Positions 43,890 to 52,780 are shown, counted from the first letter of the stretch. The stretch: 64,000 nt of DNA from an uncultured Poribacteria bacterium (GCA_958295855.1 OY282383.1:1122481-1186480); one strand, 5' to 3'. The notes: generated by a model not told the origin, from the sequence alone. Made by a program: numbers and translations.

Positions 43890-43922
43890 GGAAGGGTGGA
43901 GGCATGAATCTTCCACCCTTCC
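43890..43922. terminator. Bidirectional hairpin between convergent genes
   Basis: GGAAGGGTGGA (43890-43900) pairs with TCCACCCTTCC (43912-43922); AGTTTT follows on the plus strand and AAAATAAAAG precedes, giving a T-rich tail on the minus strand too. It ends the CBASS operon and the gene at 43953-44258. A related hairpin is at 47208-47252. Confidence 0.7.
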
Positions 43923-43952
43923 AGTTTTCAAATCCTTAGCAGAAAGATGACT

Positions 43953-44258
43953 TCACGCCGAATCACTGCTATCTTCACCGCCCTCTGTAGAAACAACCTC
44001 CGCATCCTGCACAGATCCCTCAGTGTCACCACCGAGTGCCTTCGGTTCCTCAGAAGGCTTCAGCACAAGTGCTAGCTGCTCCAAAACCGCAACAAGTGCA
44101 TCCGTGTCTCCGCTGAGCGCAAGCTGTTCAGGCGCATCCAGTGCAAGCGTCAACCGTTCTAGTAAGACGCGCTGTGAACGCCTTCCACGTTTCCACCCTT
44201 CTAACCTCCAACCCGTTTCGACCGCGTAATCAAGAGACCTTTGGACGACAGGAGCCAC
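43953..44258 (-). CDS. Small hypothetical protein, acidic C-terminus
   Basis: 101 residues from GTG 44258 with GGAGG about 10 nt upstream; an ATG in another frame near 44263 gives only 21 codons. The basic N-terminal third (WRLEGWKRGRRSQRVLLERL) is followed by internally repetitive helices (LDAPEQLALSGDTDALVAVLEQLALVL) and an acidic, probably disordered tail (EGGEDSSDSA). No family is recognised. It is divergent from the DnaJ gene. Being short and compositionally biased, it could be a remnant. Confidence 0.45.
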   Translation of the reverse strand: MAPVVQRSLDYAVETGWRLEGWKRGRRSQRVLLERLTLALDAPEQLALSGDTDALVAVLEQLALVLKPSEEPKALGGDTEGSVQDAEVVSTEGGEDSSDSA

Positions 44259-44346
44259 ACTTCCATCTTTCCTCCAAATTTCCCCTTGACAAATTCTGCA
44301 ATCTGTGGCATTATATTCTCATATTCATCAAAAACTTTGTATTCAC

Positions 44347-45237
44347 ATGCAGATTCCAGATTATTACGAAATCTTAGACATCGACAGGGGCGCGACTACC
44401 CCAGAAATAAAACAGGCATTCCGGCAACTCGCGAAACGCTACCACCCCGATAAGTACCCTATACACTTTGGCCCGGAGCAGGTAGCCTTCGCAAAGCGGA
44501 TGCTCCGCGAAGTCTATAGAGCATACGCTGTCCTGCGCGACGAAAAGCGGAAATGGAATTATGACCGGACGCTACAGGCCGTTGAACACCAGCGGAAAGC
44601 GCACGAAGCGTCCCTGGACAAACTCAGTAAACTGAACCAGAACTACGCCAAGTTGGAATTGCTGTTTCAAGCACTGCTCCATCAAAACTATGAAACCGGC
44701 ATTTCTGTATACGAGGAGCTGCTCCGCGAAAAAAGGGAAAGAACTGGGGCACGGAGACCTGACTCTACGACTGCGAGTCAGAAGGTGCGCATTGACGATT
44801 TCCTTAGCTATGAAGAGAGTCGGGACTGTGAATTCCTCATTGCGGAGGCATATCAGAAGGTTGGAAAGCGTCAACAGGCAATGGCGATGTATGAATCTCT
44901 CCTCGCCGCAGAAGCACAACGCCCCTGTTTTCGTCACTTTACCCGAGAGCTCAAAGAGCGCTTGAAATGGATATATCTTTACCACTTTAGCGTTGAAGGC
45001 TACCAGCAAACGGGCCCAGTCTCCTTGACAAAGATTCGGGCATTACAACTCCCGAAGCGTGAGACTGCCTGGATGTACAAAAAGATTGCTGAATTCTATG
45101 TTGAGATAAATAGGTTCCGGAAAGCACGGAAGGTCTTGCATAAGGCGTTTGAACTGCATCCGCGGCTGTCCGGTGCCAAGAAAATCTGCCAAAAACTCAA
45201 GATGGTGCATTTCGTGGAAAAGGTGCAAAAAGAATAA
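44347..45237 (+). CDS. DnaJ-domain protein with C-terminal TPR-like repeats
   Basis: 296 residues from ATG 44347, where the J-domain begins (MQIPDYYEILDIDRGATTPE); an earlier in-frame start lacks support. The J-domain has the essential HPD (RYHPDKYP) and helix IV. Residues about 80-290 are helical, with two or three TPR-like units (AEAYQKVGKRQQAMAMYESL and IAEFYVEINRFRKARKVL). No Gly/Phe, zinc-finger or client-binding beta domains, so it is a type III Hsp40 that recruits DnaK to specific partners. TTGACA (44286) with CATTAT at 17 nt may be its promoter. No DnaK gene is nearby. Confidence 0.82.
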   Translation: MQIPDYYEILDIDRGATTPEIKQAFRQLAKRYHPDKYPIHFGPEQVAFAKRMLREVYRAYAVLRDEKRKWNYDRTLQAVEHQRKAHEASLDKLSKLNQNYAKLELLFQALLHQNYETGISVYEELLREKRERTGARRPDSTTASQKVRIDDFLSYEESRDCEFLIAEAYQKVGKRQQAMAMYESLLAAEAQRPCFRHFTRELKERLKWIYLYHFSVEGYQQTGPVSLTKIRALQLPKRETAWMYKKIAEFYVEINRFRKARKVLHKAFELHPRLSGAKKICQKLKMVHFVEKVQKE

Positions 45238-45361
45238 TACCATAAACGTTTAGGTGGTAAGGCCGGTGCGCGCTCGCCGTCGCGCAGTTTATTACGCGGC
45301 TCCCACCCCGCAACTATTATTTATGAACCACCCTCGGTCACAGGGTAATCTTGGAGGAATA

Positions 45362-46249
45362 ATGCGAAGAGAAGTCCGATGGGAACGGATGTTCCCGGAT
45401 GAATTAGAAGCTGCGTTCAACACATGTCCCGCTGTCTATTTCACTTACGGGCTCTGCGAACCGCATGGCCCACAAAATGCCGTAGGGCTTGATGCGCTCA
45501 AGGCACACGCAATCGCTTGTCGTGCCGCGCAAACGCACGGCGGTATTGTCGCTCCGCCGGATTATTGGCATATCCATGAACACGGCATGTATGCGAACTG
45601 GGCATTCCGGAATGTCGGTGAAGTACGCAGCTGGCTCACCGCTATGCCGGCATGGCAACACTTCAAAAATGTGTGCTACCACGTTCGCGCCGCCGATGCA
45701 CTCGGATTCCACGCAGCTATCTTCCTCACCGGCCACTACGGACCCAATTGGCAGGACCTCAAGACACTCCTGACGTTAATTCAACCCCACTTCGCCATGC
45801 GGCTCTATGGGCTTCCCGACTTTGAAGCGAACACCCCTGGGTTTGACCGGCAGGGCAACGGCGGAGACCACGCTGGACGCGTTGAAACTTCACTGCTGTG
45901 GGCACTAGAACCGGATTGCGTTGACATGTCGCGGATGCCTGCAGCGGACGCACCGGGACGCCACTTTGCGATGGGAGCAAACGCTGCCGAGTCCGATCGG
46001 CGCGTCGGCGAACGTATGGTAGCAGATGAAGTCGAATGGCTCGGTAAGAAGATGCGGGAATTACTAGAGACTTATGCCCAACAAGACATTTCCGAACGCC
46101 GTTCTGTCACTTTTGAGCAAGTAGAACACATCTGGGGAAAAATAGTATTGCCCCAGTTGAAAACCTTCAAAACAATGCAAAATTCGGACGAACCACCTCC
46201 GGAAGATTCACAATGGTTTCGGCAGTGGAAAATTCCAGATGCAATGTAA
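45362..46249 (+). CDS. Creatininase-family amidohydrolase
   Basis: 295 residues from ATG 45362 (GGAGG, 4 nt spacing plus AATA); the longer frame to 45254 lacks an SD. Metal-binding residues of the creatininase family appear as CEPHGPQNAVGLD (E-x-H followed 9 residues later by Asp) and GGDHAGRVETSLL (His, Glu). LTGHYGPNWQ contributes a further His. The family hydrolyses creatinine or other amides such as mycofactocin precursor peptides and formamidopyrimidines. Next to a PhyH oxygenase and a sarcosine-oxidase-like enzyme, a creatinine/creatine/sarcosine-type or methylamine degradation route is suggested, though creatinase is not seen. Confidence 0.87.
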   Translation: MRREVRWERMFPDELEAAFNTCPAVYFTYGLCEPHGPQNAVGLDALKAHAIACRAAQTHGGIVAPPDYWHIHEHGMYANWAFRNVGEVRSWLTAMPAWQHFKNVCYHVRAADALGFHAAIFLTGHYGPNWQDLKTLLTLIQPHFAMRLYGLPDFEANTPGFDRQGNGGDHAGRVETSLLWALEPDCVDMSRMPAADAPGRHFAMGANAAESDRRVGERMVADEVEWLGKKMRELLETYAQQDISERRSVTFEQVEHIWGKIVLPQLKTFKTMQNSDEPPPEDSQWFRQWKIPDAM

Positions 46250-46443
46250 GGGCGGTGCCACAGGGCCTGCCCATCACCAGAGCTACCAATGCAATGTGAG
46301 TTCGGCTTAAAAAAGGCGAAACGCCCCCGGCACTGTCTTCGCGTCGACAAGCACGTGGCGGTGTCCGTGAAACGTAGGAACCCTTTGTTGTCGCAAACGG
46401 ACAGTTTGTGCGACAAACACCCAACTCATAGAGAGGACATCAC

Positions 46444-47199
46444 ATGGAAACGACAAACGCACAACTCGCTGAAAACTACCGAAAAGATGGATTCTTAACA
46501 GGCATTCGTGTTGCCGACGAAACCGAAGCAAAGCACTATCACGATGCCTACAATGCATTAGAGGCAGAAGTCGGTAAAGAGAAATGCGAAATCGGCCTGA
46601 TCGATTGGCATTTTGAGCATCAATTTATTTGGGAACTCGCAACCCATCCCAGAATTGTGGCTGTGATTGAAGAACTTATCGGGCCCGATGTGATGTTGTT
46701 AGCCACCCACTTCTTCTGCAAATACGGCCCCCGTGATAAATTTGTCGCATGGCATCAAGACGTAACCTACTGGGGACTTGAACCGCCAGAAGCAATTACC
46801 GCTTGGTACGCCATAGACGACAGCGATACAGGCAATGGGTGCATGCAGGTGATTCCTGGCAGCCATCAGCGAGGCATCCAAGAGCATGGAAAATCTAAAC
46901 AAGTAGGCAACCTATTGAGTATCAATCAAGAAGTCCCAGTCACCGAAGTGGAGGCGGAAACTGCTGTCGATCTGGTGCTAAAAGCGGGGGAGATGTCCAT
47001 CCACCACGGACAGACGATCCATGGCAGTCTACCGAATCATTCTACTCGCCGGCGGTGTGGCCTGACAGTTCGCTATATCCCACCGGGGGTACGACAAGCA
47101 GAAGAGAATTCGTTGAAAATGCCCTGGAAACCGATACTCCTGCATGGCGAAGACAGGTATCAGAATTTCACTACGGTACCAAGTCCGTTTCCACGCTAG
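46444..47199 (+). CDS. Phytanoyl-CoA dioxygenase (PhyH) family Fe(II)/2-oxoglutarate oxygenase
   Basis: 251 residues. The iron site is H104-x-D106 (AWHQDVTYW) with the distal His in HHGQTIHGS (about 193) and the 2-oxoglutarate-binding Arg in RRRCGLTVRY (about 204-210). The jelly-roll core strands ITAWYAIDDSD and NGCMQVIPGSH are family hallmarks. PhyH enzymes hydroxylate lipids and small molecules, and the family is greatly expanded in Poribacteria. SD GAGAGGA lies before ATG 46444. It is in line with the creatininase-like and FAD-oxidase genes and is probably part of one catabolic cluster. Substrate unknown. Confidence 0.9.
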   Translation: METTNAQLAENYRKDGFLTGIRVADETEAKHYHDAYNALEAEVGKEKCEIGLIDWHFEHQFIWELATHPRIVAVIEELIGPDVMLLATHFFCKYGPRDKFVAWHQDVTYWGLEPPEAITAWYAIDDSDTGNGCMQVIPGSHQRGIQEHGKSKQVGNLLSINQEVPVTEVEAETAVDLVLKAGEMSIHHGQTIHGSLPNHSTRRRCGLTVRYIPPGVRQAEENSLKMPWKPILLHGEDRYQNFTTVPSPFPR

Positions 47200-47207
47200 A
47201 AGTTAAT

Positions 47208-47252
47208 GAAGAGTGGAAGGGTGGAAAAAGCGTCTCTCCCATCCACTCTTCC
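47208..47252 (+). terminator. Hairpin downstream of the PhyH gene
   Basis: GAAGAGTGGA pairs with TCCACTCTTC (with an inner TGGAAGGGTGGA...TCCCATCC), followed by CAGTCTTTC. It is similar in sequence to the hairpin at 43890 and probably from the same repeat family. Confidence 0.5.
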
Positions 47253-47317
47253 AGTCTTTCAATGTTTGCTTCTCGTCTTCAAATTTTCCCCTCAAGGGGA
47301 TGCGAGGAAGAGCAAAA

Positions 47318-48478
47318 ATGCAACCTCATATCTACGATGCCATTGTCATCGGTGCGGGCGGGATAGGCAGCGCGACAGCGTACCAGCTTGCGGAATCTGG
47401 TGCGGACGTGCTTGTGTTGGAGCAGTTTCAGCGCGGACACGCCTTTGGCAGTTCGCACGGAGAAACCCGCATCATCCGGTTTTTCTACGATAAGCCGTTC
47501 TACACCGAATTGATGAAGTCCGCCTATGCAGAATGGCGAGCCCTTGAATCCGCATCGGGAAGGGCCCTGCTGTCCATTACGGGAAGTGTAAGCCTTGGAA
47601 CAAGCGGGAATAGGTACGGCATCGCCGCGCGCAACAGCTTGGACGCAGCAGGCGTTGAATCGGAGTGGTGGGATGCGCAGCAATTGGCGAGTCGCTTTCC
47701 GCAATTCCACGTGTCAAAAGGAATGGACATCCTCTGGCAAAAAGACACCGGTTTTCTTCACGCTGCCCTTTGTGTCTCCACTCACTTGCAATTGGCAGCA
47801 CAACGCGGTGCCGACATCCGAGAAGAGGCACCTGTCACTCGAATAGATTGGCAGGCGGATGTCCCAACCGTCTACACCGAAACGGGTCGGTTTCACGGCA
47901 GAAAGATCGTGGTGACAGCAGGTGCATGGACAGGCGGGCTCCTCGCAGCACTCAACCTCCCACTCACCGTTACACGACAACAGGTATGCTACTTCCATCC
48001 CACGGATGCTGCGCAGTTCCAACCGAACCGTTTCCCGGTCTTTGTTGAGGTAACGGCGGATGGCGAATTCTTCTACGGCATCCCCGCTTTTGGCAAAAAT
48101 GGGATAAAGATGGCGCGCCATGGCAGGGGGCAACCCGTTTCACCCGATGCATGCAACCGCACACCCGATGCAGAATACATTGAGCGGCTGCAGAATTATG
48201 TTCAACAACGCCTCCCTGGCATTGGAAAAGCTGTCCACGCCGAGGTGTGCCTCTACACCGAAACGCCGGACGAAGATTTTATCATTGATGTGCACCCGCG
48301 CTGCCCCGCGCTGCTGATTGCAGCCGGGTTTTCGGGGCACGGATTCAAGTTTTGTGCCATCGTCGGACGCATCCTGAGCGAGTTGGCACTGACCGGGGAA
48401 ACCCTTTTAGACATTCACCCATTTCGTATTGACAGGGAATACGGGAGCTCAAGCGGCATCGCAAGGTTACAGACATGA
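47318..48478 (+). CDS. Monomeric sarcosine / N-methyl-tryptophan oxidase-like FAD enzyme
   Basis: 386 residues from ATG 47318 (GAGGAAGAG upstream), the usual size of MSOX and MTOX; the longer frame lacks support. The FAD-binding fold begins YDAIVIGAGGIGSATAYQLA, followed by the EQF and GSSHGETRIIR family motif. CLYTETPDEDFIID near the C-terminus matches the segment in which a Cys binds FAD covalently. GFSGHGFKFC ends the FAD site. These enzymes oxidatively demethylate N-methyl amino acids, yielding formaldehyde and H2O2. The stop overlaps the start of the DUF4403-like gene by 4 nt (ATGA). Confidence 0.88.
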   Translation: MQPHIYDAIVIGAGGIGSATAYQLAESGADVLVLEQFQRGHAFGSSHGETRIIRFFYDKPFYTELMKSAYAEWRALESASGRALLSITGSVSLGTSGNRYGIAARNSLDAAGVESEWWDAQQLASRFPQFHVSKGMDILWQKDTGFLHAALCVSTHLQLAAQRGADIREEAPVTRIDWQADVPTVYTETGRFHGRKIVVTAGAWTGGLLAALNLPLTVTRQQVCYFHPTDAAQFQPNRFPVFVEVTADGEFFYGIPAFGKNGIKMARHGRGQPVSPDACNRTPDAEYIERLQNYVQQRLPGIGKAVHAEVCLYTETPDEDFIIDVHPRCPALLIAAGFSGHGFKFCAIVGRILSELALTGETLLDIHPFRIDREYGSSSGIARLQT

Positions 48479-49935
48479 CAAAACAGAGAAAGATAATTAT
48501 CGGCGTGGTTTGCCTCGGCGTTGTGTTAATTCTATCGGCACTCTTCTTGATGATGTCACGGAAGGCGGGCATCACCGTTGATGCACCCGCGCCTCCTCGA
48601 CGTGTTACGCCGATTTCATTGCCTCCGCCGATACCTTCGACCCTGGCTGTCAAAGCAAAATTACCCATACAGGATGTCAAACAGCTAGCAGAATCTGCCC
48701 TGAGAGACTACCTTCGCAAACCTATCCAGCGGAAAGATGGCGCGATTGAGTCTTTCATCACGCTAAACCCTAACGCTATCACAATGACGAGTTCGCCAGA
48801 TGGCACCATCTCGGTGATAATGCCGTTTGCGTTCAAGGGTTGGGTACGTGCCTCTAAGAAGATTCTTGGAAAGGTGCTCCAGAAGCGCGAAGATTTTGAA
48901 GGGAAAGCAACAGCATCGTTAACCCTCAACCTAACGCTCAACTCCGATTGGCGTATTACTGCAAAAACGACATCCGACATTTTCATTCAAAAGGCAGAGC
49001 TTAGCATTTTGGGCTTCCGCATCTCGGTACGGAGTCTGCTCACCACATTAGTGAAAGAAAAGGTGTTGCCGAAATTAGAGGACTTGATTGTTGAATACAT
49101 CACCAATATAGATGTGAAAACTCGCGTTGTGGGCTTGTGGAAGAGACTCCATACCCCGATAGTCGTCAATCAGGAGCCACCTATTGCCCTGGTAATAGAG
49201 CCTCTGGAAATCCTCGCACAACAGTTGTCCAGTGACGGGGTTACGCTTGCAATCAGCCTTGGGATAAAAACCTATATTCAGGCAAATATTGGGGATATAC
49301 CAGATTCCCCATCTCCAGAAAACACGGTTACCGATTTACCAGCCCTCCAGTTTGTGGACTCGCTTGAATCGGGCTACCATGTTATTGTACCAATTGATGT
49401 CGCTTACACTGCCGTTGAAAACCTCGCGAAGCCACGTGTTGAAAAAGCCCATACGCTAAGGGGCATTGAAACGCATGTTGAAAACTTAACCCTCTACGGC
49501 AGCGGCACCCAGCTCGTGGCGGGTGTGGGGTTCAATATGCCTGCATTTGGTGCGAAGGGACAACTGTACCTGCTCGGTACGCCTGTATATGATAGGGCGG
49601 AGATGTCCGTTGCCGTGACCGAATTCAACTATTCCCTAACAACGCAAAGCCTACTTTTGGATATTGCCGAAAACGCAGGCGAGGGCATCTTTCCAAACCT
49701 CAGAACAACAGTTGAAGAGAAGCTGGTTTTCCCGTTAGGAGAACAGTTAACAAGGTTGCGTGAGAAACTGGCGGCTGTCATTGAAGCGCGGCAAATTGGT
49801 GACTATGTCCTCTTGCACGGCACAGTGGACACCGTCACTCCGGAGGCACTCTACCTGACGCAAGAAGGTTTGCGCGTTCCATTCCGCTTACAAGGGACGC
49901 TTGCTTGTGAGGTAAACCTCGGTTCCGGCAAATAG
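48475..49935 (+). CDS. DUF4403-like membrane-anchored protein
   Basis: 486 residues. An N-terminal helix (IIIGVVCLGVVLILSALFLMM) anchors it in the inner membrane, followed by a Pro-rich linker and a large beta-rich domain of alternating strands (ASLTLNLTLNSDWRITAKT, SVAVTEFNYSLTTQSLLLDI). This matches my recollection of DUF4403, which resembles lipid-binding BPI/SMP-type tubular folds. Lipid transfer or envelope maintenance is inferred from the fold only. It is translationally coupled to the upstream oxidase (ATGA overlap), which is probably accidental rather than functional. Confidence 0.7.
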   Translation: MTKQRKIIIGVVCLGVVLILSALFLMMSRKAGITVDAPAPPRRVTPISLPPPIPSTLAVKAKLPIQDVKQLAESALRDYLRKPIQRKDGAIESFITLNPNAITMTSSPDGTISVIMPFAFKGWVRASKKILGKVLQKREDFEGKATASLTLNLTLNSDWRITAKTTSDIFIQKAELSILGFRISVRSLLTTLVKEKVLPKLEDLIVEYITNIDVKTRVVGLWKRLHTPIVVNQEPPIALVIEPLEILAQQLSSDGVTLAISLGIKTYIQANIGDIPDSPSPENTVTDLPALQFVDSLESGYHVIVPIDVAYTAVENLAKPRVEKAHTLRGIETHVENLTLYGSGTQLVAGVGFNMPAFGAKGQLYLLGTPVYDRAEMSVAVTEFNYSLTTQSLLLDIAENAGEGIFPNLRTTVEEKLVFPLGEQLTRLREKLAAVIEARQIGDYVLLHGTVDTVTPEALYLTQEGLRVPFRLQGTLACEVNLGSGK

Positions 49936-50047
49936 GTAACTCAATTTACCGTAAGGCACAGTCGCGATTCGGAGATCGTTCCTGCAGTGAAGAGCCCTCG
50001 CTCAGGAGATCGACAACTGAATGACTCTGATGCCTTCGTTATAAGGC

Positions 50048-50076
50048 TTGATTTTTCGTTGTGCATCGCGTATAAT
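50048..50076 (+). promoter_or_regulatory. Promoter of the zeta-toxin-like operon
   Basis: TTGATT (50048-50053), 17 nt, TATAAT (50071-50076). The start codon ATG 50099 is only about 20 nt below the -10 box, giving a very short leader with TTGGAG. This excludes the longer upstream frame. Confidence 0.75.
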
Positions 50077-50098
50077 TTACCTGAAGTTGGAGACACAT

Positions 50099-50689
50099 AT
50101 GCCATCGCCAAAAAATGTTATCATCATCGCCGGTCCAAACGGATCCGGCAAAACAACGTTCGTCTCTGAATATCTCCGCTATTCAGAGGTTGAGTACCTC
50201 AGTGCCGACGCAATTGCGGCAAAACTGGTATCGAGCCCAGAGGAGTTTGACAGAGTTAAACTCCAAGCGGGCCGGCTCTTTTTTCAGCACATCCACAGCC
50301 TCATCGAAGCGGAGAAGGATTTTGCTGTCGAAGTTACGCTTGCAGGCAAAGGGTTTGCGCGGATTATTAGGCAGTTGAAGCAGGCAGGCTATACAGTGAC
50401 AATCGCCTTTATTTTCCTTAAAACGCCTGAGATGTCTATCGCTCGCGTTCAAAACCGGGTGAGGGCAGGTGGACACCATGTGCCGACGGAGGACATCGTC
50501 CGTCGCTTCTATCGGAGCAAGCACAACTTTTGGCACACCTACAGACACCAGGTGGATAGGTGGAGCCTGTTCTACAATTCTGGGGAACATCCTCAGGAGG
50601 TCGCCTTTGGTGAAGGCAATCAACTCACGGTCACAAACAGAGAGTTCTTTGAACTCTTTATGCAAGATATTAGCAATGGAGGTGCATAA
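50099..50689 (+). CDS. Zeta-toxin-like P-loop kinase
   Basis: 196 residues from ATG 50099, fixed by promoter and SD. Walker A is AGPNGSGKTTF (11-21), followed by LSADAIAAKL (substrate-site Asp region) and FAVEVTLAGKGFARII. The C-terminal IAFIFLKTPEMSIARVQNRV, then GGHHVPTEDIVRRFYRS, is a motif set typical of zeta-like kinases of about 200 aa. True zeta toxins phosphorylate UDP-N-acetylglucosamine and block peptidoglycan synthesis; this subfamily is widespread, mostly untested. It overlaps the 68-codon gene downstream by one base (TAATG), an arrangement typical of toxin-antitoxin pairs, but the order is reversed compared with epsilon-zeta. Confidence 0.8.
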   Translation: MPSPKNVIIIAGPNGSGKTTFVSEYLRYSEVEYLSADAIAAKLVSSPEEFDRVKLQAGRLFFQHIHSLIEAEKDFAVEVTLAGKGFARIIRQLKQAGYTVTIAFIFLKTPEMSIARVQNRVRAGGHHVPTEDIVRRFYRSKHNFWHTYRHQVDRWSLFYNSGEHPQEVAFGEGNQLTVTNREFFELFMQDISNGGA

Positions 50690-50895
50690 TGCATCAAGAC
50701 GAATTAAGCCCTGAAACCTATAAATGGGCACATGAGATGCTGCAGATTGGCAATCGAGCAGTCAAGCGCGCACAGGAAGAGAACCGCAAAAAAGGGGTTC
50801 CGAACGTCTATTCTTTTAACGGACACATTTACTATGAGCTGCCAAATGGGGAGCTGACGAGAGAAGATCCGTATAAACCGAAGGAACAGATTTAG
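50689..50895 (+). CDS. Small partner of the zeta-like kinase, candidate antitoxin
   Basis: 68 residues starting at ATG 50689 within the kinase stop (TAATG), with GGAGGTG just upstream. An N-terminal helix (LSPETYKWAHEMLQIGNRAVKRAQEENRKK) is followed by a short beta segment (VYSFNGHIYYELPNGELTR). The long amphipathic helix with a compact tail is compatible with an antitoxin binding the kinase. Such small genes commonly follow zeta-like kinases. No epsilon-type three-helix homology is evident. Confidence 0.65.
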   Translation: MHQDELSPETYKWAHEMLQIGNRAVKRAQEENRKKGVPNVYSFNGHIYYELPNGELTREDPYKPKEQI

Positions 50896-50928
50896 CCCCA
50901 GCAGTGCGAAATGTGTGCAGAATGATTA

Positions 50929-51846
50929 ATTGCTTGAGTAGGGGCGGGGTTTCCCCGCCCGATAATGAATGCCGCGGCTTAGGGATAGGATTTGTCCGAA
51001 TAGGGGCGAGGCGACCTCGCCCCTACGATACCCGCGGTTTCCGTTAGGTGTCTATGCGATACTTTGACAAAAGGCGGAATCGGCCATGGTCGCTTTACAA
51101 GACATTCAAGCTACTTGTGATGACATCGTTCGCGAATTCGCGCCGATACAAGTTATTCTCTTCGGCTCCTATGCGTATGGCACCCCGACAGAAGACTCAG
51201 ATGTCGATCTGCTGGTAGTTATGCCTATTCCAAAATCGGAGACGCGCCGGCAGGAGGTGGAGATTCGGCAACGTATTCCACGTCGGTTCCGCATGGATGT
51301 GCTCGTTCGCGCCCCGGAGGAAATTGCCTATCGTGTTTCGTACAATGACTGGTTCCTTCGAGAAATCCTTGAAAGAGGGAACATGCTTTATGGTTCTGGG
51401 AGTTTCTTCAAAAACGCCTTGGAAACGACGAGCAAACTGGATAAAAACTTTATGAATCCATTGACATTGGAGTGGGCAGAGACCGCGGAGGAAGATTATG
51501 CTATCGTAAAGTTAATCCAGCAGGCACCCACACAAGGTTTAAATAATCCTATCTGTTTCCACGCGCAACAGTGTATAGAAAAGTATCTGAAGGCATGGTT
51601 GCAAGAAGCGAACCTGCCCGTTCCACGGCCGCACGATGTGAAGGAATTGCTAGATTTGATTGTGCCAACGCTACCCGCATGGCGCGCGTGGGAGGCGGCC
51701 TTTTCGACGTTTGACAAATATGCGGTGGATGCTCGCTACCCTGGGTATTTCGCCACTGCTATTGATGCACAGCAGGCGGTACAAATTTGCACGGAGGTTC
51801 GTCAAGCCGTTCGCGCGACGCTGGAGCTCCCGATACCATAAAACGT
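50929..51846 (+). repeat. Tandem duplication unit 1 (leader plus MNT-HEPN gene)
   Basis: The unit repeats at 51860-52780 with an offset of 931 bp. It starts with ATTGCTTGAGTAGGGGCGGG and includes two GC-rich palindromes and the whole gene. The leader and both gene ends are nearly identical between units; the gene middle is diverged. Confidence 0.92.
51086..51841 (+). CDS. Fused MNT nucleotidyltransferase-HEPN protein, copy 1
   Basis: 251 residues. The N-terminal minimal nucleotidyltransferase domain carries LFGSYAYGTPTEDSDVDLLV (GSx10DxD) with a third Asp in MDVLVR. The C-terminal HEPN domain has CFHAQQCIEKYLKAWL and PHDVKELLDL. Usually MntA and HepT are separate genes forming a toxin-antitoxin pair in which the nucleotidyltransferase AMPylates the HEPN RNase; here one polypeptide carries both. 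Fusions are known among related nucleotidyltransferases. The start ATG 51086 has AAGGCGG upstream. It is the first of a tandem pair. Confidence 0.85.
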   Translation: MVALQDIQATCDDIVREFAPIQVILFGSYAYGTPTEDSDVDLLVVMPIPKSETRRQEVEIRQRIPRRFRMDVLVRAPEEIAYRVSYNDWFLREILERGNMLYGSGSFFKNALETTSKLDKNFMNPLTLEWAETAEEDYAIVKLIQQAPTQGLNNPICFHAQQCIEKYLKAWLQEANLPVPRPHDVKELLDLIVPTLPAWRAWEAAFSTFDKYAVDARYPGYFATAIDAQQAVQICTEVRQAVRATLELPIP

Positions 51847-51859
51847 GCTAATTAACTTT

Positions 51860-52780
51860 ATTGCTTGAGTAGGGGCGGGGTTTCCCCGCCCGATAATGAA
51901 TGCCGCGGCTTAGGGATAGGATTTGTCCGAATAGGGGCGAGGCGACCTCGCCCCTACGATACCCGCGGTTTCCGTTAGGTGTCTATGCGATACTTTGACA
52001 AAAGGCGGGATGGGCCATGGTCGCTTTACAAGACATTCAAGCCACTTGTGATGACATCGTTCGCGAATTCGCGCCGATACAAGTTATTCTCTTCGGCTCC
52101 TATGCGTATGGCACCCCGACAGAAGACTCAGATGTCGATCTGCTGGTAGTTATGCCTATTCCAAAATCGGAGACGCGCCGGCAGGAGGTGGAGATTCGGC
52201 AACGTATTCCACGTCGGTTCCGCATGGATGTGCTCGTTCGCGACCCAGAGGAAATTGCCTATCGTGTCTTACACAACGATTGGTTTCTGCGAGAAATCCT
52301 TGAAAAGGGAGATGTGCTTTATGGTGCTGATAGTCTCTTTGAGAAAGCCCTGGAAACCACCAATAAACTACGCCATAAAAACATTATGAATCCATTGACA
52401 CTGGAGTGGGTACGGAAGGCTGAAGCCGATTATACGACAATAAAGTTGCTTCAGCAGGCATTGACACCGGATCTTTACGATACTATCTGTTTCCACGCGC
52501 AACAGTGTATAGAAAAATATCTAAAGGCGTGGCTGCAAGAGGCGAACCTGCCTGTTCCACGGACGCACGATGTGAAGGAATTGCTGGATTTGATTGTGGC
52601 AACGCTCCCCGCATGGCGCGCGTGGGAGGCAGCCTTTTCGACGTTTGACAAATATGCGGTGGATGCTCGCTACCCTGGGTATTTCGCCACTGCTATTGAT
52701 GCACAGCAGGCGGTACAAATTTGCACGGAGGTTCGTCAAGCCGTTCGCGCGACGCTGGAGCTCCCGATACCATAAAACGC
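51860..52780 (+). repeat. Tandem duplication unit 2
   Basis: Second copy of the 50929-51846 unit, 3 nt longer in the gene. Units are separated by only about 13 nt. Sequence after 52780 differs from that after 51846, marking the junction. Confidence 0.92.
52017..52775 (+). CDS. Fused MNT nucleotidyltransferase-HEPN protein, copy 2
   Basis: 252 residues. Residues 1-75 match copy 1 exactly and the last about 90 residues nearly so. Residues about 76-160 differ at many positions (for example RVLHNDWFLREILEKGDVLY versus RVSYNDWFLREILERGNMLY, and EWVRKAEADYTTIKLLQQAL versus EWAETAEEDYAIVKLIQQAP). Catalytic motifs (GSx10DxD) and the HEPN motifs are intact in both. The pattern suggests gene conversion at the ends or diversifying change in the linker and first HEPN helix. 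Confidence 0.85.
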   Translation: MVALQDIQATCDDIVREFAPIQVILFGSYAYGTPTEDSDVDLLVVMPIPKSETRRQEVEIRQRIPRRFRMDVLVRDPEEIAYRVLHNDWFLREILEKGDVLYGADSLFEKALETTNKLRHKNIMNPLTLEWVRKAEADYTTIKLLQQALTPDLYDTICFHAQQCIEKYLKAWLQEANLPVPRTHDVKELLDLIVATLPAWRAWEAAFSTFDKYAVDARYPGYFATAIDAQQAVQICTEVRQAVRATLELPIP

